NCBI GenBank assembly: GCA_009699875.1
Contig: WLNI01000002.1
Coordinates: 1-64,000 of the forward strand
Direction: 5' to 3'
Length of the DNA stretch: 64,000 nucleotides
From: Actinomycetota bacterium
GTDB taxonomy: Bacteria > Actinomycetota > Acidimicrobiia > Acidimicrobiales > RAAP-2
Part shown: in pieces, positions 58,351 through 64,000 of the stretch
Position numbering within the stretch: the first letter of the stretch is position 1
Layout of the letters: the number at the start of each line of letters is the position of its first letter
Notes under the pieces: generated by a model
What the model was told of the DNA's origin: nothing
The model's input: the letters and a program-made list of their open reading frames with translations, nothing else
The model's database searches: none
Program-made: the position numbers and the translations under genes

Positions 58351-58375
58351 ACCTCCCCAACAGGGGAGGTTTTTT
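58351..58375 (+). terminator. Intrinsic terminator in the ilvBNC leader (attenuator)
   Basis: ACCTCCCC (58351-58358), an AACA loop and GGGGAGGT (58363-58370) form a perfect 8-bp stem followed by a run of T (58370-58375). It lies 45 bp before the ilvB ATG and 32 bp after the leader stop, so it serves as the attenuator. Confidence 0.85.
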
Positions 58376-58419
58376 AATCCCGAAAAACAAACCGACACCA
58401 TCAACTGAAGGAAAATGAA

Positions 58420-60138
58420 ATGAAAATCACAGGAGCGCAAGCCCTCATCAAAAGTCTCGAGATGCAGGGGACTGAGATCATCTTTGGCTACCCCGGCGGG
58501 GCGATCTTGCCGGTGTATGACCCAATCATCGACTCAACAATCCGCCACGTGTTGGTCCGCCATGAACAAGGGGCGGGTCACATGGCCGAAGGCTACGCCC
58601 AAGCAACGGGGCGACCCGGGGTTGCCATGGTCACCTCTGGACCTGGAGCGACAAATATCGTGACCCCGATTGCCAATGCGTACATGGACTCCATTCCTTT
58701 AGTCGTCATCACCGGGCAGGTCCCCACGGCAGCAATTGGGACTGACGCATTCCAAGAATGCGACATCACTGGTATCACCATGGGGATCACGAAACACAAC
58801 TGGCTCATCAAAGACGTGAACGATATTGCTGACGTCATTGCTGAAGCGTTCTACGTTGCCACCACTGGGCGACCAGGTCCGGTGCTCGTTGACTTCCCGA
58901 AAGACATCGCTCAATCCGAGATGGAGTGGCACGACCCGCCGAGCCCTGACCAACTTGACCTTCCGGGTTACCACCCCATGATGGAAGGTGACCCCGCATT
59001 GATCGCAGAAGCCGCAGCCCTCATGGCGGCGGCGGAGCGACCGGTTCTCTACGTCGGTGGAGGAGTCTTAAAAGCACGAGCCTCAGAGGCCCTCATGGAG
59101 CTCGCTGCGTTAACGGGAGCCCCGGTCGTGACGACCTTGATGGCACGAGGGGCATTCCCTGACACGCACCCTCAATGTCTTGGGATGCCTGGGATGCATG
59201 GGAACTACACAGCGGTGACCGCAATGCAAAAGGCAGACCTTTTGGTCTCCCTGGGTGCTCGATTTGATGACCGGGTCACGGGAAAAGTTGATGCGTTCGC
59301 CCCTGTTGCCAAAGTCATCCATGTCGACATCGACCCTGCGGAGCTTGGAAAAGTTCGCACCCCGGAAATTGGGATTGTTGGAGACTGTCGAGTTGTCATT
59401 GACGAACTCACAAAAGCGTCACAAGGGTTGAGTCGAACCGATATTTCACCCTGGTGGGACCAAGTCCACGCGTGGCAAGCGCGCTATCCAATTCACTACG
59501 ACGAAGCCCAAACTGGTGGCATGTTGAAGCCGCAGACCATTATTGAGACGCTGGCTGCCAACAGTCCAGATGACACCATCGTGGTTTCAGGCGTTGGACA
59601 ACACCAAATGTGGGCATCACTGCACTGGACGTTTGACTATCCCTACACATGGATTAACTCTGGGGGAGCAGGAACGATGGGATTCTCTATCCCTGCCGCC
59701 ATTGGGGCCAAAGCCGGAAAGCCAGAACGAACGGTGTGGGCGATCGATGGTGATGGTTGTTTCCAGATGACGGCGCAAGAACTTGTGACAGCTCGAAGCG
59801 AACAGATTCCAATCAAAGTTGCGATCTTGAACAATTCATATCTCGGGATGGTTCGCCAATGGCAAGAGATGTTCTATGAAGAGCGCTATAGCGAGGTGTA
59901 TTTGAGCACCGACCTCCCTGACTACGTCATGTGGGCTGAAGCAATGGGGTGTGTTGGAATTCGTGTGGATAGCCCAGAAGAAGTGTTACCCGCTATTGAA
60001 AAAGCTAACTCCATCAATGATCGACCTGTCGTGATTGATTTTCGAATCGATGCCTCAGAGAAGGTCTTCCCGATGGTTCCCGCCGGTGCGTCAAACGATG
60101 AGATCGTCGTGCACCCAAGTCAAGAAAAGAGTGACTAA
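58420..60138 (+). CDS. ilvB: Acetolactate synthase large subunit
   Basis: The 572-residue ThDP enzyme has GYPGGAILPVYD, catalytic Glu49 (VRHEQGAGHMAEGYA), FAD-site segments in the middle and the ThDP motif IDGDGCFQMTAQEL...ILNNSYLGMV. It condenses pyruvate with pyruvate or 2-oxobutanoate. A GAAGGA sequence lies upstream of the ATG. Expression is under the leader attenuator. The stop overlaps ilvN by one base (TAATG). Confidence 0.97.
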   Translation: MKITGAQALIKSLEMQGTEIIFGYPGGAILPVYDPIIDSTIRHVLVRHEQGAGHMAEGYAQATGRPGVAMVTSGPGATNIVTPIANAYMDSIPLVVITGQVPTAAIGTDAFQECDITGITMGITKHNWLIKDVNDIADVIAEAFYVATTGRPGPVLVDFPKDIAQSEMEWHDPPSPDQLDLPGYHPMMEGDPALIAEAAALMAAAERPVLYVGGGVLKARASEALMELAALTGAPVVTTLMARGAFPDTHPQCLGMPGMHGNYTAVTAMQKADLLVSLGARFDDRVTGKVDAFAPVAKVIHVDIDPAELGKVRTPEIGIVGDCRVVIDELTKASQGLSRTDISPWWDQVHAWQARYPIHYDEAQTGGMLKPQTIIETLAANSPDDTIVVSGVGQHQMWASLHWTFDYPYTWINSGGAGTMGFSIPAAIGAKAGKPERTVWAIDGDGCFQMTAQELVTARSEQIPIKVAILNNSYLGMVRQWQEMFYEERYSEVYLSTDLPDYVMWAEAMGCVGIRVDSPEEVLPAIEKANSINDRPVVIDFRIDASEKVFPMVPAGASNDEIVVHPSQEKSD

Positions 60139-60674
60139 TGGCTCCTGAACCGTTTTTAGGAACAACAGAATCAACACCGATTCGACACCACATTCTTTCT
60201 GTGCTGGTGGAGAACAAAGCCGGTGTGCTTTCTCGCGTCGCTGGGCTTTTTTCTCGCCGGGGTTTTAATATTTACTCCCTGGCGGTGGCTCCGGCCGATG
60301 ATGACGAGAGATTCTCTCGAATCACCATCGTTGTCGACGCAGAGTCAGCACCTTTGGAACAGGTCGTTGGACAGCTGAACAAACTCATCAATGTGGTCGA
60401 AATCCGAGACTTGGCGCCAACTGAGGCCGTTGAGCGAGAACTCCTCTTGGCGACGGTCCATATCGACGCTGAAGGCCGAGGAGAGCTTCTGCGTCGAGTC
60501 GCCCATTCTGGGGCCAGCATCATCGATTTCTCGGGTTCAGCGGTCACGGTGTCCTTGGCGGGAACGCCCGCAGCACTCGATACTTTTGAGACGTCGCTCG
60601 CAGAGCGCTACCCCTCATTAGAGGTGCAGCGAACGGGTCGCGTGGCTTTGCCTAGACTTCATCCTTCGGCCTAA
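60138..60674 (+). CDS. ilvN: Acetolactate synthase small regulatory subunit
   Basis: The 178-residue subunit has an N-terminal ACT domain (HHILSVLVENKAGVLSRVAG) that binds valine for feedback inhibition, and a C-terminal ACT-like domain (ELLLATVHIDAEGRGELLR). It activates and regulates IlvB. It is directly coupled to ilvB. An N-terminal stretch of about 16 residues precedes the ACT domain. Confidence 0.95.
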   Translation: MAPEPFLGTTESTPIRHHILSVLVENKAGVLSRVAGLFSRRGFNIYSLAVAPADDDERFSRITIVVDAESAPLEQVVGQLNKLINVVEIRDLAPTEAVERELLLATVHIDAEGRGELLRRVAHSGASIIDFSGSAVTVSLAGTPAALDTFETSLAERYPSLEVQRTGRVALPRLHPSA

Positions 60675-60738
60675 GTCGCTGGCACTTAATTCGCACTACT
60701 GAGATCACTATTCACAACACAAGAAACAGGAGACCCCC

Positions 60739-61764
60739 ATGGCAACCCTTTATTACGAAAAAGATACTGACCCATCATTGATTCAAGGTCGCAAAGTCGC
60801 AATCTTGGGCTATGGCTCACAGGGCCACGCCCACGCACTCAATCTTTCTGAGTCTGGCGTCGATGTTCGAGTGGGGCTGCGAGAAGGTTCCGCCTCGGCC
60901 AAGAAAGCCGCCGAAGCTGGTCTGAAGGTCATGTCACCAGCCGACGCAGCAGCCGATGCTGAAGTGATCATGGTCTTGGTTCCTGACACCGAACAGAAAA
61001 AGGTCTACGACGAGTCGATTGCGCCGTCGCTCAAAGACGGCGACATGCTGATGTTTGCCCACGGCTTTAATATCCGTTTCGAACAGATTGTTCCTCCAGC
61101 GGGTGTCGACGTCACGATGGTTGCTCCGAAGGGACCCGGACACCTCGTTCGTCGGACCTACACCGAAGGGGGAGGAGTTCCTTCTCTCGTTGCGGTGCAT
61201 CAAGATGCCACTGGAAACTCACACGCCATCGCATTGAGCTATGCCCATGCAATTGGTGCAACCCGGGCTGGTGTTTTGGACACGACCTTCACAGAAGAGA
61301 CAGAAACTGATCTCTTCGGTGAGCAAGTCGTCCTCTGTGGAGGCGTCACGGCACTCGTGAACGCTGGCTTTGAGACGCTCGTTGATGCTGGCTATCAGCC
61401 AGAGAGTGCCTACTTTGAATGCCTGCACGAACTCAAGCTCATTGTCGACTTGATGTACGAACAAGGGATCGCAGGTATGCGCTACTCAATCTCAGACACC
61501 GCTGAGTATGGAGACCTCACCCGAGGTCCTCGAGTCATCAATGACTCCGTTAAAGCAGAGATGCGAAAGATCCTCGGTGAAATTCAAGACGGAACGTTTG
61601 CTCAAGAGTGGATTGCCGAGAACCGTAATGGTCGACCTGAATATGAGCGGCTCCAAGCAGAAGGTAAGGCTCAGGAGATTGAAGTTGTCGGAGCAGAACT
61701 CCGCGACATGATGCCATTTATTTCTGCTGGAAAGCAGAAGGTCGAAGACATCTCTGGAGGCTGA
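60739..61764 (+). CDS. ilvC: Ketol-acid reductoisomerase (class I)
   Basis: The 341-residue class I enzyme has the NADPH site [19 protein letters not shown], the [15 protein letters not shown] segment and the metal/substrate site E-x3-D region [14 protein letters not shown] with [15 protein letters not shown]. It isomerises and reduces acetolactate. AGGAGA lies upstream of the ATG. It follows ilvN by 64 bp. It converges on serC with 3 bp between the stops. Confidence 0.97.
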   Translation: MATLYYEKDTDPSLIQGRKVAILGYGSQGHAHALNLSESGVDVRVGLREGSASAKKAAEAGLKVMSPADAAADAEVIMVLVPDTEQKKVYDESIAPSLKDGDMLMFAHGFNIRFEQIVPPAGVDVTMVAPKGPGHLVRRTYTEGGGVPSLVAVHQDATGNSHAIALSYAHAIGATRAGVLDTTFTEETETDLFGEQVVLCGGVTALVNAGFETLVDAGYQPESAYFECLHELKLIVDLMYEQGIAGMRYSISDTAEYGDLTRGPRVINDSVKAEMRKILGEIQDGTFAQEWIAENRNGRPEYERLQAEGKAQEIEVVGAELRDMMPFISAGKQKVEDISGG

Positions 61765-61767
61765 GGC

Positions 61768-62889
61768 TTAGGAGAGGGCCCCAACGACGTGGGTGATTGC
61801 TCCACACAAAAGAGCAATGTCATCTGGGTCAATGGCTGGGAACATGGCAATACGTAATTGGTTCCGTCCGAGTTTTCGATAGGGCTCAGTATCAACAATC
61901 CCATGCGCTCGAAGCACGGCAGCAATTTGGCTTGCGTCAATCGCATCTACAAAGTCAATAGTGGCGATGACGTGGCTGCGTTGGTCTTCTCGCTCGACGA
62001 AGGGGCGAGCAAAGCCACTCTTTTCGGCCCAGGTGTAGAGAATCTCCGCAGAGCGATCACATCTCCCTGTTGAAAAGTCGAGACCTCCGTTATCGTTCAT
62101 CCATTTGATTTGCGACCTCAGGAGGTGAATGGTTGCAAGTGCGGGAGTGTTATACGTCTGGTCAAGGCGTGAGTTATCAAGCGCAATCTTCAAGTCAAAG
62201 AATGCGGGGACCCAACGATCAGAGGCAGCGAGTGATTCAATGCGCTCGATCGCCGCTGGTGAGCACAAGGCCAGCCACAGCCCACCATCCGAGGCGAACG
62301 ACTTTTGAGGAGCAAAGTAATAGCAGTCGAACTCATTGGCATCGACATAAAGCCCTCCCGCCGCTGACGTGGCGTCGACGGCAACAAGTCCAGAAGCATC
62401 TGGTCGCGTGATCTTCATTGAAACACCTGTTGACGTTTCATTGTGGGTCAGCGCGTAGAGATCAATCTCGCTATTGGCGATCGCTGCAGGATGCGTTCCG
62501 GGATCGGTCTTGATAATTTCAGGGTCATCAAGGAACGGTGCTTGCGAGGCAGCCGTGGCGAACTTCGAAGAAAATTCTCCGAAACTGAGGTGTTGACTTT
62601 TCTTCTCGATGAGGCCAAATGTCGCGGCATCCCAAAAACAGGTTGTGCCCCCATTCCCGAGGAGCACCTCGTAGCCATCGGGGAGCGAGAACAACTCTGC
62701 AAGACCGCTGCGCACGTCTCCTACGACGGACTTCACGGTTTTTTGTCGGTGGCTCGTCCCCAAGAAGTGAGGAGCGTCCGCCGCAAGGGCAGCGACCTGT
62801 TCGGATCGAACCTTGGAAGGTCCGGCACCAAAGCGGCCGTCCTTCGGGAGGAGTTCAGCGGGGATACGAATGTCGGGTGTCTCTGCCAT
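61768..62889 (-). CDS. serC: Phosphoserine aminotransferase
   Basis: The 373-residue enzyme has the opening [21 protein letters not shown] typical of actinobacterial Ser[12 protein letters not shown] and the PLP Lys in [14 protein letters not shown]. It makes phosphoserine from 3-phosphohydroxypyruvate for serine synthesis. The ATG at 62889 is chosen over 62901 because CATGAT lies 7 nt upstream and the family start fits. Confidence 0.93.
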   Translation of the reverse strand: MAETPDIRIPAELLPKDGRFGAGPSKVRSEQVAALAADAPHFLGTSHRQKTVKSVVGDVRSGLAELFSLPDGYEVLLGNGGTTCFWDAATFGLIEKKSQHLSFGEFSSKFATAASQAPFLDDPEIIKTDPGTHPAAIANSEIDLYALTHNETSTGVSMKITRPDASGLVAVDATSAAGGLYVDANEFDCYYFAPQKSFASDGGLWLALCSPAAIERIESLAASDRWVPAFFDLKIALDNSRLDQTYNTPALATIHLLRSQIKWMNDNGGLDFSTGRCDRSAEILYTWAEKSGFARPFVEREDQRSHVIATIDFVDAIDASQIAAVLRAHGIVDTEPYRKLGRNQLRIAMFPAIDPDDIALLCGAITHVVGALS

Positions 62890-62895
62890 GTGTGG

Positions 62896-62902
62896 AATCA
62901 TG
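62896..62902. promoter_or_regulatory. Overlapping divergent -10 elements of serC and the aminotransferase gene
   Basis: AATCATG carries AATCAT on the plus strand (62896-62901), 7 nt before the ATG at 62909, and CATGAT on the minus strand (62902-62897), 7 nt before the serC ATG at 62889. The two start codons are only 19 bp apart, with no Shine-Dalgarno sequence on either side, so both transcripts could be leaderless and mutually exclusive. Confidence 0.45.
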
Positions 62903-62908
62903 TCACCT

Positions 62909-64000
62909 ATGGCAACCCCTCATGGCACAGCAGCAGATCGGCGAGTTTCACGCCTCCTTTCAGAGCTCCAGCCCTCGGCCACATTGGCCGTAGATGCTCG
63001 AGCCAAAGCCCTGAAAGCCGCAGGGGAAAACGTCATTGGGTTTGGTGCTGGTGAGCCAGACTTCCCAACCCCACAAGCCATCGTGGACGCCGCAGTGGCG
63101 GCCTGCCTCGATCCGAAAAACCATAAGTACAGTCCCGCCGCCGGCCTCCCTGAACTTCGAGATGCAGTGGCTCAAAAAACTCTTCGAGACTCCGGACTAG
63201 AGGTCAGTGCCGACCAAGTGATCATCACCAACGGTGGAAAGCACGCAGTGGCGAATACCTTCGAAGCGCTCCTTGATCCAGGTGATGAAGTCATCATCCC
63301 AGCTCCCTATTGGACAACGTATCCAGAGTCAGCAGCGCTGGTCGGCGGCGTGCCAGTGATCGTGCCTACAGATGAGTCAACTGGATTCAAAGTTACCGTT
63401 CCTATGTTGGATGCGGTCTGGACTGAGCGTTCAAAACTGTTGGTCTTTGTGTCGCCATCGAACCCCACTGGAGCGGTCTACGACGCAGACGAGATCGACG
63501 CCATTGGGGCATGGGCGGCATCTCGCGGCGTCTGGGTGATGGCCGATGAGATCTACGAGCATTTGACCTACGACAACACTCCTCTCCTTTCTCTTCCTGC
63601 CAGGTGTCCAGAACTCGGCGACCGCTGGGTCATCGTCAATGGTGTCGCGAAGACCTACGCCATGACCGGATGGCGAGTTGGCTGGATGATCGGACCGAAG
63701 GACGTCATCAGCGCTGCAACGAACTTACAAAGCCAGATCACCTCAAATGTCGCCAATGTCTCCCAGCGAGCTGCCCTTGCCGCAGTCTCCGGAGACTTGA
63801 TGGCCGTTGAGATGATGCGAGAGACATTTGACCGTCGGCGACGCACCATGACGTCGATGCTCAATGACATTGATGGCGTGAGCTGCCTAGAGCCAAAGGG
63901 TGCGTTTTACTGCTTCCCAAACGTGACGGGACTTCTCGGCAAGTCGATTGGTGGAGCAAGAGCGACAACGAGTGCCGAACTTGCAGAGATTGCTATTGAC
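62909..64000 (+). CDS. Aspartate-type aminotransferase, 3' end outside window
   Basis: The frame is open from the ATG at 62909 to the window end (364 codons), so about 30 residues are missing. This class I fold-type I enzyme has [30 protein letters not shown], the conserved [21 protein letters not shown] and the PLP Lys in [17 protein letters not shown] with the phosphate-binding Arg. It resembles the AspC/AspB subgroup Ib, transferring amino groups between aspartate (or aromatic/prephenate substrates) and 2-oxoglutarate. It is divergent from serC with a 19-bp gap. Confidence 0.93.
   Translation, partial: MATPHGTAADRRVSRLLSELQPSATLAVDARAKALKAAGENVIGFGAGEPDFPTPQAIVDAAVAACLDPKNHKYSPAAGLPELRDAVAQKTLRDSGLEVSADQVIITNGGKHAVANTFEALLDPGDEVIIPAPYWTTYPESAALVGGVPVIVPTDESTGFKVTVPMLDAVWTERSKLLVFVSPSNPTGAVYDADEIDAIGAWAASRGVWVMADEIYEHLTYDNTPLLSLPARCPELGDRWVIVNGVAKTYAMTGWRVGWMIGPKDVISAATNLQSQITSNVANVSQRAALAAVSGDLMAVEMMRETFDRRRRTMTSMLNDIDGVSCLEPKGAFYCFPNVTGLLGKSIGGARATTSAELAEIAID

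Overview
The window reads as the chromosome of an actinobacterium of moderate GC, most likely an aquatic member of Acidimicrobiia (inference). The signs are an ImuA-ImuB-DnaE2 SOS cassette, a DUF5522 protein, an F420-type luciferase-like oxidoreductase, a cysteine desulfurase-MnmA-LigA-PknB gene order, SCP2 and SCP2-thiolase lipid genes, and many start codons that look leaderless (a TANNNT-like hexamer 6-8 nt before the start and no Shine-Dalgarno sequence). Coding is very dense. Operon genes often overlap by 1-4 nt, and several convergent genes share the bases of their stop codons. No gene-free stretch exceeds about 255 bp. I see no rRNA, tRNA, CRISPR array, insertion sequence or prophage.

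Layout. 1-3.8 kb: the 3' part of a CshA-type fibril surface protein, a double TetR regulator and a small bitopic surface protein. 3.9-8.8 kb: imuA-imuB-dnaE2 behind a perfect LexA box centred on the imuA start. 8.9-9.9 kb: an MNT/HEPN toxin-antitoxin-like pair. 9.9-13.2 kb: two oxidoreductases, a membrane protein and a SnoaL-like protein. 13.2-20.8 kb: a polyamine/amine catabolic island (FAD amine oxidase, class III aminotransferase, Lrp regulator, aminobutyraldehyde dehydrogenase, APC permease, alanine dehydrogenase). 20.8-26.5 kb: an acyl-CoA operon on the minus strand with a thiolase and a cysteine-free HMG-CoA-synthase/DUF35 fusion. 26.6-33.1 kb: mixed redox, SDR, HAD, sugar transporter and acetyltransferase genes.

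33.2-46 kb: ileS, a GlnA/PuuA-like ligase, a tiny membrane protein, a sirtuin, an acyl-CoA ligase, a succinate-semialdehyde-type dehydrogenase, then cysteine desulfurase-mnmA-ligA. 46-52 kb: a PASTA-domain Ser/Thr kinase with a coupled zinc-binding partner, an SDR, a DHA2 exporter, an SCP2 protein and an esterase. 52.2-55.4 kb: gatCAB. 55.4-61.8 kb: ilvD, a desaturase, and ilvBNC behind a leader peptide (ending Leu-Val-Val-Val-Pro) and an intrinsic terminator, which is a classical attenuator. 61.8-64 kb: divergent serC and an aspartate-type aminotransferase that runs off the end.

How they connect. The aminotransferase would make alanine from pyruvate, and alanine dehydrogenase would regenerate the pyruvate. 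The GlnA-like ligase and the second aldehyde dehydrogenase, 16-25 kb away, could supply the gamma-glutamyl and succinate-semialdehyde steps of the same pathway. The thiolase and the HMGS-DUF35 fusion resemble the archaeal thiolase/DUF35/HMG-CoA synthase complex, except that the fusion has lost every cysteine.
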